From an uncultured Campylobacter sp. (GTDB lineage Bacteria; Campylobacterota; Campylobacteria; Campylobacterales; Campylobacteraceae), in NCBI RefSeq assembly GCF_937980635.1, contig NZ_CALJPG010000012.1:1-48951 (forward strand): a stretch of DNA of 48,951 nt, written 5' to 3'. This document shows positions 39,172 to 46,621 of the stretch, piece by piece. The translations under genes and the position numbers were made by a program. Within the stretch, counting starts at the first letter, position 1, and every line of letters begins with the position of its first letter. The notes below the pieces were generated by a model. The model was given only the letters and a program-made list of their open reading frames with translations, did not search any database and was not told where the DNA came from.

Positions 39172-39978
39172 TTATAAAATTTCGCCCTCGCCGCGCTCCG
39201 AAATCTGCGGCTTAGGCAAAGCCAGGCTTTTTGCGGTTTTGCTAAAAAGTATCAGATCCTCGGTACTTTGCACGCTCCACGGCAGCCGCGAGAGCGCGAA
39301 TTTGAAAATTTCAAAGCAGGAAACGGCGTCGCTAAATGCGCGGTGGTGGACGTTTTGCACGCCTAAAAGCTCTTTTAGCGAGCCGAGCCCGTATCTTTGC
39401 GCCTCGATCGTGCGGCGCGCGAGCTCGACGGTGCAGAGCCTGCGATTTAAAAGCATCCCAAAGCCGCATTTTTGCAGGCTTGCGTCGATGAAGCCGTAGT
39501 CAAATTTGACGTTGTGCGCCACAAAAACGCTATCGCCTAAAAACAGTCTGAACTGCTCCAGCACGCTAGCTAGCGGCGGCGCGCCCACCAGATCGTCCGC
39601 GCAGATCCCTGTAAGCTCCGTGATATTTTCGGGCACGACGGGCGCATAAACGAAGCTCTCGAAGCGATCAAGCTCCTGCGTGCCGCGCGTTTTTATCGCG
39701 CCGATTTCGATGATCTGACCGTTTGAGAGCCCGCCGTTCGTCTCGATGTCCACAAAGCAAAAAATTTCATCTGAAATGTCCGTCTCGCGGGTCTTGAGCG
39801 TGATTTTGCCGTTGTCGAGTTTTATTATCTCTATGCCGAGCGCGCGCCACATCGAGAGGTCTTTGGGCTCAAAAAGCTCGGTAATTTCGGCAATATCGCT
39901 TGCTTTTGAGATAAAGTCGTAATAATTTATGCTCTTTTGAGCCAGTAAATTTATTAAATTTTCGATTCTATGCGTCAA
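39172..39978 (-). CDS. dnaQ: DnaQ-like 3'-5' exonuclease
   Basis: DEDDh exonuclease of the Pol III epsilon type, 268 residues. Catalytic residues are visible: D77 and E79 in FVDIETNGG, D160 in HNVKFDYGF, and H212 and D217 in HHRAFSDAV. A 70-residue N-terminal extension precedes the exonuclease domain and a short tail follows. It is probably the proofreading subunit, or a related repair nuclease. The start is TTG with an AGGGG site upstream. It lies 22 bases after rpe on the same strand, an rpmB/rpe-dnaQ order that I recall from C. jejuni. Function as epsilon itself is inferred; I give the symbol with that caution. Confidence 0.85.
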   Translation of the reverse strand: MTHRIENLINLLAQKSINYYDFISKASDIAEITELFEPKDLSMWRALGIEIIKLDNGKITLKTRETDISDEIFCFVDIETNGGLSNGQIIEIGAIKTRGTQELDRFESFVYAPVVPENITELTGICADDLVGAPPLASVLEQFRLFLGDSVFVAHNVKFDYGFIDASLQKCGFGMLLNRRLCTVELARRTIEAQRYGLGSLKELLGVQNVHHRAFSDAVSCFEIFKFALSRLPWSVQSTEDLILFSKTAKSLALPKPQISERGEGEIL

Positions 39979-39999
39979 AATTTTACCCCTGTGCCGCGC

Positions 40000-40641
40000 C
40001 TAAATTTTAAGCGCACGGATCGCCTCCGCGTAGTCGTTTGAAGAAAATATGTAATTGCCCGCTACCACGACGTCGGCGCCTGCTTCGTCGATATCTGCGA
40101 TATTCAGCCCGTTTACGCCGCCGTCGACCTCGATGAGGCATTTTGCGCCTTTGCGATCGATCAGCTCGCGTAGCTGCTTAATTTTCTCAAGCGCCGAGGG
40201 GATAAATTTCTGCCCTCCAAAGCCCGGATTGACGCTCATTAAAAGCACCATATCGACCTCGCCTAAGATAAACTCCAGCGTGCTAAGCGGAGTGTGCGGA
40301 TTTAGCACGACGGCAGGCGAGACGCCGCTGCGGCGGATATGATCTATGAGGCGCAGCGGATGGATCTCCTCCTCGATGTGAAAGCTAAGAAATTTCGGCT
40401 TTAGCGGCAAAAAAAGATCGACGAAAAACGGCACGTTTTTAACCATCAGATGGATGTCCAAAGGCTTGCTGCTCGCCTTTGCCGCGGCGCTTGCTACGAG
40501 CGGTCCGATCGTGAGATTGGGTACGAAATGCCCGTCCATCACGTCCACGTGGATGAGATCAGCGCCCGCCTCGCAGACTGCGCGAATTTCCTCCGCAAGC
40601 CTTCCAAAATCCGCCGATAAAATGCTGGGTGCGACATACAT
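40000..40641 (-). CDS. rpe: Ribulose-phosphate 3-epimerase
   Basis: Pentose-phosphate enzyme that interconverts ribulose 5-phosphate and xylulose 5-phosphate. I start it at ATG 40641 (AAGGAA site), giving 213 residues from MYVAPSILSADFGRLAEEI, which is the standard length and N-terminus; the open frame extends 40 codons further without family support. Motifs: HVDVMDGHFVPNLTIG (metal- and substrate-binding), MSVNPGFGGQKFI and IEVDGGVN. TIM-barrel fold with its final phosphate-binding VVAGNYIF. It supplies ribose 5-phosphate precursors for prs in this largely non-sugar-using genus. Confidence 0.97.
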   Translation of the reverse strand: MYVAPSILSADFGRLAEEIRAVCEAGADLIHVDVMDGHFVPNLTIGPLVASAAAKASSKPLDIHLMVKNVPFFVDLFLPLKPKFLSFHIEEEIHPLRLIDHIRRSGVSPAVVLNPHTPLSTLEFILGEVDMVLLMSVNPGFGGQKFIPSALEKIKQLRELIDRKGAKCLIEVDGGVNGLNIADIDEAGADVVVAGNYIFSSNDYAEAIRALKI

Positions 40642-40749
40642 TAAGATTCCTTTTAAAATTTCAAGATGCGGAATTTTACTTAGTTTTGTCATAAATTTCG
40701 CTAAATTTAAACCGCAGCGGATTTTAAGCATAATTTGAAATTTTTTCGC

Positions 40750-40755
40750 TATAAT
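40750..40755 (+). promoter_or_regulatory. -10 box of rpmB
   Basis: A perfect TATAAT preceded by a T-rich run (TTTTTTCGC), 32 bases before the rpmB ATG. Best promoter candidate in this part of the window. Confidence 0.7.
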
Positions 40756-40786
40756 TGCCATTTATTTTAATCATCAAGGATTTATT

Positions 40787-40978
40787 ATGGCAAGAAGATG
40801 CGCAATCACCGGCAAAGGTGCGATGGTAGGAAACAACGTCAGCCACGCAAATAACAGAACCAAAAAGAAATTCCAGGTCAATCTACGCACCATCCGCGTT
40901 CAGCTAGAAGACGGCTCAACCAGACGAATCAAAGTAGCCGCCTCAACTCTACGAACTATGAAAAAACAATCAAAATAA
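40787..40978 (+). CDS. rpmB: 50S ribosomal protein L28
   Basis: A 63-residue ribosomal protein starting MARRCAITGKGAMVGNNVSHANN, matching the L28 family in length and sequence, with the basic C-terminus KVAASTLRTMKKQSK. The ATG has a CAAGGA site and a TATAAT box. It is divergent from rpe. The K+ channel gene follows 18 bases later on the same strand, so the two could be cotranscribed. Only one cysteine (C5) is present near the N-terminus, so this seems to be the zinc-free type. Confidence 0.97.
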   Translation: MARRCAITGKGAMVGNNVSHANNRTKKKFQVNLRTIRVQLEDGSTRRIKVAASTLRTMKKQSK

Positions 40979-40996
40979 CCTCTTAAAGAGGAATTT

Positions 40997-42127
40997 ATGT
41001 CTGTTTTGGACAAGATCAAGCGATTCCTCGACTGGTCCGGCTCGACTAAGCCGGACATCAACCTCTACACAGAAATTTACGACCAGCTACGCCCGTTTCG
41101 CTTACCACTGATAACCATCGTGCTGATGATGCTAATCGGCACATTAGGCTATGTCTTTATAGCGGGCTTTTCGCTAGTAGACGCCTTTTATCAGGCGGGT
41201 ATGACCTTTACGACGGTAGGTTTTACCGAAGTAGCGCCGATATCGCCCGCGGGTAGAATTTTTACCGTCTTATTCATCCTCATGGGCTTTGGAACCTTTT
41301 CGTTTTGCCTGGGCGTCGTCGTCGAGGTCATAAAAAACGGCAAACTTCAAAATTTACTTAGGGAGCAACGAATGATCAATAACATCGCAAGGCTCAAAAA
41401 CCACTACATTATCTGTTACAACAACATCTATTGCGCCGAGCTTGCCAAGCAGTTTCGCGAAAATCATCTGCCTTTTGTCGTGATCGACCCCGATCCCGCT
41501 CTAGCCAAAATCGCCGAGGAAAACCGCTATCCATATTTCATCGTAGGCGAGCCGCACGTAGAAACCACGATGCTAAAAGCGCATCTGTCATCTGCGAAAT
41601 CTGTCATCACGCTAAGTCCAAATTTAGCCGATAATATCGCGATAATCTCGCTAGTGCGCCTATACGAAAAGGAGCTTGGCCGCATCACCCCCTACTTCAT
41701 CATGGCAAATAGCGATGATGACAGCGACACCGAGAGGCTAAAAAAACTCGGCGCAAATTCTATCGTCTCGCCATCCAAACTCGCTGCACAAAGGCTCTCT
41801 GCGATCAGCGTGCGCCCCGATATGGAAAACATTTTGGAGCGGTTTTTGTATAAAAAAGACTCGCTTATCGATATCGAGGAGATCACGGTGCCCGATTTTT
41901 CATGGATCCGCTTCAAACGCTTAAAAGAAACTCGCCTGCGCGATTTTACAAACGCCGACGTCGTGGGAATCAAAGAGCCCAACAGCCGCTTTATCCCGAT
42001 GCCGGATGGCGACTACCTCATCGGTACTGGGGTAAAATTTTTAGTAATCGGTACGGCAGAGGGCATCCGCAATACCAAAAAGCTCATCCGCAGCAAATAC
42101 AAGCCGCAGGAGATGAGATATGTTTAA
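40997..42127 (+). CDS. Two-helix K+ channel with RCK (TrkA-N) domain
   Basis: A potassium channel subunit of 376 residues. Two hydrophobic segments (about 35-58 and 85-112) flank a pore loop with the filter TFTTVGFTE (70-78), a variant of TTVGYGD. An RCK domain follows (about 135-260), then a C-terminal RCK-like ligand domain ending MPDGDYLIGTGVKFLVIG. The usual nucleotide-binding GxGxxG is replaced: the sequence reads CYNNIYC at 140-146. The acidic residue at the end of the next strand (D164) remains. It overlaps the start of argJ by eight bases and lies just after rpmB. Channel assignment is firm; gating ligand unknown. Confidence 0.9.
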   Translation: MSVLDKIKRFLDWSGSTKPDINLYTEIYDQLRPFRLPLITIVLMMLIGTLGYVFIAGFSLVDAFYQAGMTFTTVGFTEVAPISPAGRIFTVLFILMGFGTFSFCLGVVVEVIKNGKLQNLLREQRMINNIARLKNHYIICYNNIYCAELAKQFRENHLPFVVIDPDPALAKIAEENRYPYFIVGEPHVETTMLKAHLSSAKSVITLSPNLADNIAIISLVRLYEKELGRITPYFIMANSDDDSDTERLKKLGANSIVSPSKLAAQRLSAISVRPDMENILERFLYKKDSLIDIEEITVPDFSWIRFKRLKETRLRDFTNADVVGIKEPNSRFIPMPDGDYLIGTGVKFLVIGTAEGIRNTKKLIRSKYKPQEMRYV

Positions 42128-43313
42128 AATCGCTAAGCTTGAGGGCGGTTTGCAAAACGTCGAGGGCTTTTATTTTGACGGCGTAAATTCGGGCTTTAAA
42201 AAAGAGGGTAACGATCTGGGATTTATCCGCGCGGACGAACCCTTTGCCGTAAGTGCGATCTTTACGAGCAATAAATTTCAAGCCGCGCCGATTAGGCATT
42301 TCAAAAGGGCGCAAGAAGGCGCGGGTGGAGAGCTTAAAACAAATTTTATCCTCGTAAATTCCAAAAACGCAAACTCGATGACCGGGGAGCAAGGCATCGC
42401 CGATATCGATGAAATTTTTAGCGAGCTTGGCAAAAAAATCGCTCTGACAAACCCCGTTATGAGCTCCACCGGCGTAATCGGCTACCGCCTCAAAAAGGAA
42501 AAAATTATCGCCGCCGCGCAAAATTTTAACCTCTCGGCGCGAAACTCAGATGCCCTAGCCACCGCCATCATGACGACGGATAGGATAAAAAAGGAGCTTG
42601 CGTATGAAATTTCTTTAGAAAACGGCGAGAAATTTCACATCGCAGCCGTTTGCAAGGGCGCAGGTATGATCAATCCTGCGCTTGCAACCATGCTCTGCTT
42701 CGTTCTAACCGATGCAAAAATCCCGCGCGCTGATATGGACGAGCTGCTACAAAAGGCGACTGAACAGAGTTTCAACACCGTAAGCGTCGACGGCGATACC
42801 TCCACTAATGATACGATTATGCTCTGCAGCAGCGCTAAATGCGCTTACGAAAAGGATGCCTTCGCATCCGCGCTAAACGCCCTTACGCATGAGCTTGCGC
42901 TGATGCTGGTAAAAGACGGCGAAGGCGCAACTAAGCTGGTGCGATTTAGGGTAAGCGGTGCCGCAAATGCTGGGGATGCCCGCACGGCGGCAAAGGCGCT
43001 AAGCAATTCGCCGCTTGTTAAAACGGCGATCTTCGGCGAAGATCCGAATTGGGGTCGCATAGCCTCGACCATAGGCGCCTGCGGTATCGAATGCGACGAA
43101 GAAAAGCTGCGTATTAAATACGACGATGTGCTGCTCTATGACGCGCAAAATCGCGAGCTGGACGCCGCACGCGAGGCTGCGGCTCACGCCGTAATGCAGC
43201 AAAAAAGCTTTACGATCTGGTGCGATTTAGGGCTCGGAGAGGGCGAGTTTAGCGCATACGGCTGCGATCTTAGCTACGACTACGTAAAAATCAACGCCGA
43301 TTATAGATCATAA
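42120..43313 (+). CDS. argJ: Glutamate N-acetyltransferase/amino-acid acetyltransferase
   Basis: Arginine biosynthesis enzyme that transfers the acetyl group of N-acetylornithine to glutamate, recycling it. The 397-residue precursor cleaves itself at the ATML motif: A189/T190, in GMINPALATMLCF, with T190 becoming the nucleophile of the beta chain. Other family blocks are ILVNSKNANSMTGEQG and EDPNWGRI. The ATG overlaps the stop of the K+ channel gene by eight bases, so the two are translationally coupled. The glutamate-synthase function of the bifunctional form cannot be read from sequence with certainty. Confidence 0.95.
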   Translation: MFKIAKLEGGLQNVEGFYFDGVNSGFKKEGNDLGFIRADEPFAVSAIFTSNKFQAAPIRHFKRAQEGAGGELKTNFILVNSKNANSMTGEQGIADIDEIFSELGKKIALTNPVMSSTGVIGYRLKKEKIIAAAQNFNLSARNSDALATAIMTTDRIKKELAYEISLENGEKFHIAAVCKGAGMINPALATMLCFVLTDAKIPRADMDELLQKATEQSFNTVSVDGDTSTNDTIMLCSSAKCAYEKDAFASALNALTHELALMLVKDGEGATKLVRFRVSGAANAGDARTAAKALSNSPLVKTAIFGEDPNWGRIASTIGACGIECDEEKLRIKYDDVLLYDAQNRELDAAREAAAHAVMQQKSFTIWCDLGLGEGEFSAYGCDLSYDYVKINADYRS

Positions 43314-43523
43314 AGATTCACAGCTTGCTTCATAATAAAAATTTCGTCTCGAAAATAGCGATAGCAGCAGGGCTTTAAAGCTATGCTCTTAAGATTTTAT
43401 CATTTAAAATTGCCTGTTTTAAATTTTTAAAGACTAAAATTTCATCTCTTAAAATTTAGAATTTCATCCGCTAAATTCAGTCTAAATTTGATAGCTGAAA
43501 TTAGGTTTTAAGCGCTTTATTGA

Positions 43524-43529
43524 TATACT
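43524..43529 (+). promoter_or_regulatory. -10 box of the YdcH-like gene
   Basis: TATACT 27 bases before the ATG at 43556, preceded by TTTATTGA. One mismatch to TATAAT. Confidence 0.5.
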
Positions 43530-43555
43530 TGAATAAATTTTTTAAAGGAGTAGGC

Positions 43556-43786
43556 ATGTTTCATGAATACAGAGATTTAATCACTGAGTTAAAAGGCAAA
43601 AACGCGCGATTTGATTCGCTTTTTGAGAAGCACGACGAGCTAGATCACAAAATCGCCGATGCACAAGCCGGCAGAGTGCATATGAGCGATCTGGAGATCG
43701 ATGCGATGAAGAAAGAAAAGCTTCGCATAAAAGATGAGCTAGGCACCCTGCTAGCGCAATATAAAGCCGAAAAGGCAGATAAATAA
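43556..43786 (+). CDS. YdcH-family (DUF465) small protein
   Basis: A 76-residue, highly charged, two-helix coiled-coil protein: MFHEYRDLITELKGKNARFDSLFEKHDELDHKI, then a SDLEIDAMKKEKLRIKDEL helix. This pattern matches DUF465/YdcH proteins of unknown function. I start it at ATG 43556 because it has an AAAGGAG site six bases upstream and the family begins with MFHEYRD; a longer open frame adds twelve residues without support. It is a single gene with its own promoter. Confidence 0.9.
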   Translation: MFHEYRDLITELKGKNARFDSLFEKHDELDHKIADAQAGRVHMSDLEIDAMKKEKLRIKDELGTLLAQYKAEKADK

Positions 43787-44647
43787 AGTTGCTTGCGGCG
43801 AAATTAAGATGCAGCAGAGTGCTAGCAAGGCTGATTTCGCCGCTAAGCTTTAATCCGCGTTTAGAATTTTTTAATCGTAATAAGTTTAACCGCTTAAATT
43901 TGCCGCGCGCGATAAATAAAAACAGCGCGCCAAAATGAGTTAAAATTTACACCGCACGCTTTACCATATTGACACCGCTAAATAATTTTTACGTATCGGC
44001 TACATCACTGCATGTACCAACAATGCGGTATTAGCGCAATAAAATATAATTCGTTACGGCTCTCTATCGCCCTTTCCGCTTCCGAAAATATCTCTTGCTG
44101 AATGCGTTTTGCGCTACAGAGTAAATTAAAATTTACGCTGTGTCGCCCTGCAGCCTGGCTCTTAAATTTTACTTTGCAGCGAGCATTTTCTAGTAAATTT
44201 CAAATCTTGCGTTTTGCTTGTTTCAGGCGTAATACCTACTTTAAAATTCCGCATTTCGTAGAAATCTAAAGTTGGCGCTAGAATTTTAGATTCCCGTTTC
44301 GCGCTAACCGCGAAATTTTAAATTCATACCTCCAACTAAGCGATAGTTTATGTTAAAGCCTACTTTAATCTCTTCAAAGAATTTAGCCAAGCTTGCTTGT
44401 TTCAAACCCGCTTCGTTGAGCTTTAAAAATTTAGATTATTTCTTTGATCGTATCGGATAATGCCTGCCGGCACGAAATTACTCAAGCCACCCTATTTGCT
44501 ATATACACAATTAAAAGCGGCGCTAACGCGGAATTAAATAATATAAGCGGATCTGCAAAAGGTATGAAATTTAATCATAGAATTTTAAGCGCTAAGGATT
44601 TGCGATAGAATTTCGTCGCGCAAATCAAATCCCAAAGCTAGCCTAGC
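43787..44647. other. Gene-free region after the YdcH-like gene
   Basis: About 860 bases. Less dense in RAATTY than other gaps, with few open frames. I see no gene, RNA or terminator that I can support. Confidence 0.5.
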
Positions 44648-45088
44648 CTACTCGAAAACCTTTGCTTCTAAGCCATGTAGCCTTTGCAAGCCGATATCGA
44701 TATATTCGTTAAGCTTCTCATTATTTTCCAGCAATTTGTCGTAATAGCTCTTGGCTCTTTCTCTCGCGGTCGCATCAGGCTCGATATATTTTAGCCCACT
44801 TTTGAAAAATCCTTTAGATTCCACAAAATAGATCGAGTGGATCTTCTCGCAATGCGATAGCCCTGCTTCAGTGTAGTTTAAAATCGATTCGTACGCGATG
44901 TTGCCCAACAGCTCCTGCAGCCTATTTGCGGGATTTTTGAAAAACTCGGCGAACTCCTTATACGGCGTAAAAACCTGATCCAGGTTTTTCATCGCATCGC
45001 CGTAGATACCCTTTTTCAGGCGGAACATCGTCATTTCTTGAGAACTTACAAACTTCTCTATTGCTTTTATCGTATCGTTTTTATTCAC
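44648..45088 (-). CDS. Unknown helical protein
   Basis: A 146-residue, mostly alpha-helical, charged protein that I do not recognise. The start is GTG with an AAGGGA site upstream; an ATG occurs later at residue 19. Segments such as KFVSSQEMTMFRLKKGIYGDAMKNLDQVFTPYKEF and YYDKLLENNEKLNEYIDIGLQRLHGLEAKVFE are amphipathic helices. Two cysteine-free stretches and a single Cys-Glu-Lys suggest a cytoplasmic protein. No clear operon partner. Confidence 0.7.
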   Translation of the reverse strand: MNKNDTIKAIEKFVSSQEMTMFRLKKGIYGDAMKNLDQVFTPYKEFAEFFKNPANRLQELLGNIAYESILNYTEAGLSHCEKIHSIYFVESKGFFKSGLKYIEPDATARERAKSYYDKLLENNEKLNEYIDIGLQRLHGLEAKVFE

Positions 45089-45223
45089 TGAATTTTTCCC
45101 TTTTAAAATATGAAACGCTCGGATTATATCGTTTGTTTTATAAAAATCCGTTAAAAATCGGTTAAATTTTGCCCTAGCGTTTTAGCTAAGCTTTTTTGAG
45201 CGCTTTTGATTAAATTTCCCGCC

Positions 45224-45577
45224 TCAGCCGCCGCACTTCTCGCACAATCCTCGCACAAGCACACTTTTGACATTTTTTTGTGGCAAAGTAGGCATCGAAA
45301 TCTCCTCCATTTTATGGCAGTTTTCGCAGACAAAATACGCTTTGGCGCCGTCAGTGAGCTCATAAAAGCTTTTATGATTATTTTCGCTGGTAATTATCAA
45401 ATTTTTCTCTTCCAAAAGCGCTATATTGCGATATATCGTGGTTTTATTAGCACCCGTTTGTTCTACTAGTTCATCGTAGCTTACCGGGCATTTTTTCTCG
45501 CTTAGGATCTGCACGATCTGCACTCTAAGCGCAGTAGGAGCGATATCGTGACTCGCTAAAAAATCTTTGGGATCCAT
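45224..45577 (-). CDS. Short Fur-family transcription regulator
   Basis: A 117-residue metal-dependent repressor. The N-terminal winged helix contains a recognisable helix-turn-helix (ANKTTIYRNIALLEEKNLI), and the C-terminal zinc-binding CENC and CEKC pairs are present. It is about 30 residues shorter than Fur proper, lacking the His-rich dimerisation tail, but resembles compact Fur/Zur-like members of Campylobacterota. It is divergent from znuA, with a near-palindrome between them, which suggests a zinc-sensing role (Zur) by context, though I cannot exclude another metal. A shorter minus-strand frame overlapping its end (45151-45363) is a shadow. Confidence 0.8.
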   Translation of the reverse strand: MDPKDFLASHDIAPTALRVQIVQILSEKKCPVSYDELVEQTGANKTTIYRNIALLEEKNLIITSENNHKSFYELTDGAKAYFVCENCHKMEEISMPTLPQKNVKSVLVRGLCEKCGG

Positions 45578-45631
45578 TTTACGCCTTTTTTAAAATTTAA
45601 GCGATGATAGCGAAATTTAGATAAATTTATA

Positions 45632-45651
45632 TTAAGTTGCAACTAAGTTGC
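45632..45651. promoter_or_regulatory. Candidate operator between the Fur-like gene and znuA
   Basis: TTAAGTTGCAACTAAGTTGC: a near-palindrome centred on GTTGCAAC with a further AAGTTGC copy, placed just upstream of the -10 box TATACT (45658-45663) of znuA. Position and symmetry fit a binding site for the divergent Fur-family repressor. Confidence 0.5.
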
Positions 45652-45657
45652 TTTTGA

Positions 45658-45663
45658 TATACT
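45658..45663 (+). promoter_or_regulatory. -10 box of znuA
   Basis: TATACT 29 bases before the znuA ATG, directly downstream of the candidate operator, so a bound repressor would cover the -35 region. Confidence 0.5.
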
Positions 45664-45691
45664 TCCGCAATTTTTTTTGGAAAGGAATTTT

Positions 45692-46618
45692 ATGAAAAAG
45701 CTTGTTTTCACGCTTTTAGCAGCTAGTTGCGTAGCATTCGCCAAACCTACGGTCACCACGACCATACTTCCTACGAAGTATTTTGTTGAACAGATCGCAG
45801 GTGATACCCTGCAGGTAAATACGATGGTTGGTAAAGGCGCTGATCCGCACACATACGAGCCTAAGCCTTCAGAGATGAAAATGCTAGAAAATAGCGATCT
45901 GTATTTTGCAGTCGGTATAGAATTTGATGAAGTCTGGCTACCAAAGCTTGCCGCATCGTATCCGAAGATGAAGATAATCCGCACAGAAGATGGCATCACC
46001 AAAATGGCTATGGCAGAGCACCACCATCACGACGAACACGATCATAGCGCACATCACGATGACCACGATCATGACGCGCATCATGAGCATGGCGACAAAG
46101 ACCACGAGGCGCACGAGCACCATCATCATCACGGCGGCTTAGACCCACATATCTGGCTCGATCCGCAGCTTGTAAAAATTCAAGCTAAAAATATTAAAGA
46201 CGCATTAACCAAACAGTATCCTAAGGATGCTAAAATTTACGAAGCAAATTTCGATAAATTTGCTAAAAAGCTGGACGAGCTGGACGCTTACGCAAAGCAG
46301 AAATTAGCGGGCGTAAAAGGAAAGAAATTTATGGTTTATCATCCGTCTTGGGGCTATTTCGCACACCGATACGATTTGGAGCAGATCGCAGTCGAAGTAG
46401 AGGGCAAAGAGCCTAAGCCTGCGGATTTAGCCGAGCTAATCGAGGAAGCCAAAGAGGAAAAGATCAAGGTGATTTTCGTCGCACCGCAGTTTTCCAAAAA
46501 GGCAGCGCAAACCATCGCCGCGCAAACGGGCGCAAAGGTGATAGAGATTGATCAGCTGCCGCTAGATTGGTACGAGACGATGAAAAAGACGATCGACGTT
46601 TTCGGAGAAAATTTGTAG
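45692..46618 (+). CDS. znuA: Zinc ABC transporter substrate-binding protein
   Basis: Periplasmic metal-binding protein of the ZnuA cluster (308 residues). I start it at ATG 45692 (GGAAAGGA site), which gives a clean signal peptide (MKKLVFTLLAASCVAFA). Metal ligands expected for ZnuA are visible: H53 in GADPHTYEPKP, H153 in DPHIWLDP and a histidine in VYHPSWGYFAH. Between the first two is a long His/Asp/Glu loop (about 110-147) typical of zinc chaperones. The permease and ATPase genes (znuB, znuC) are not in this window; they may lie just beyond it or elsewhere. The next gene, four bases after the stop, is a NicO-type transporter. Zn is the best guess, Mn or Ni possible. Confidence 0.9.
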   Translation: MKKLVFTLLAASCVAFAKPTVTTTILPTKYFVEQIAGDTLQVNTMVGKGADPHTYEPKPSEMKMLENSDLYFAVGIEFDEVWLPKLAASYPKMKIIRTEDGITKMAMAEHHHHDEHDHSAHHDDHDHDAHHEHGDKDHEAHEHHHHHGGLDPHIWLDPQLVKIQAKNIKDALTKQYPKDAKIYEANFDKFAKKLDELDAYAKQKLAGVKGKKFMVYHPSWGYFAHRYDLEQIAVEVEGKEPKPADLAELIEEAKEEKIKVIFVAPQFSKKAAQTIAAQTGAKVIEIDQLPLDWYETMKKTIDVFGENL

Positions 46619-46621
46619 TTG

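Noticed and set aside
40642..40761. Longer start of rpe
   Set aside because: Adds 40 residues that no epimerase has, and covers the divergent rpmB promoter.
45151..45363. 70-codon frame with cysteines overlapping the Fur-like gene
   Set aside because: It is the shifted frame of the Fur C-terminus, whose own CxxC pairs are in the other frame.
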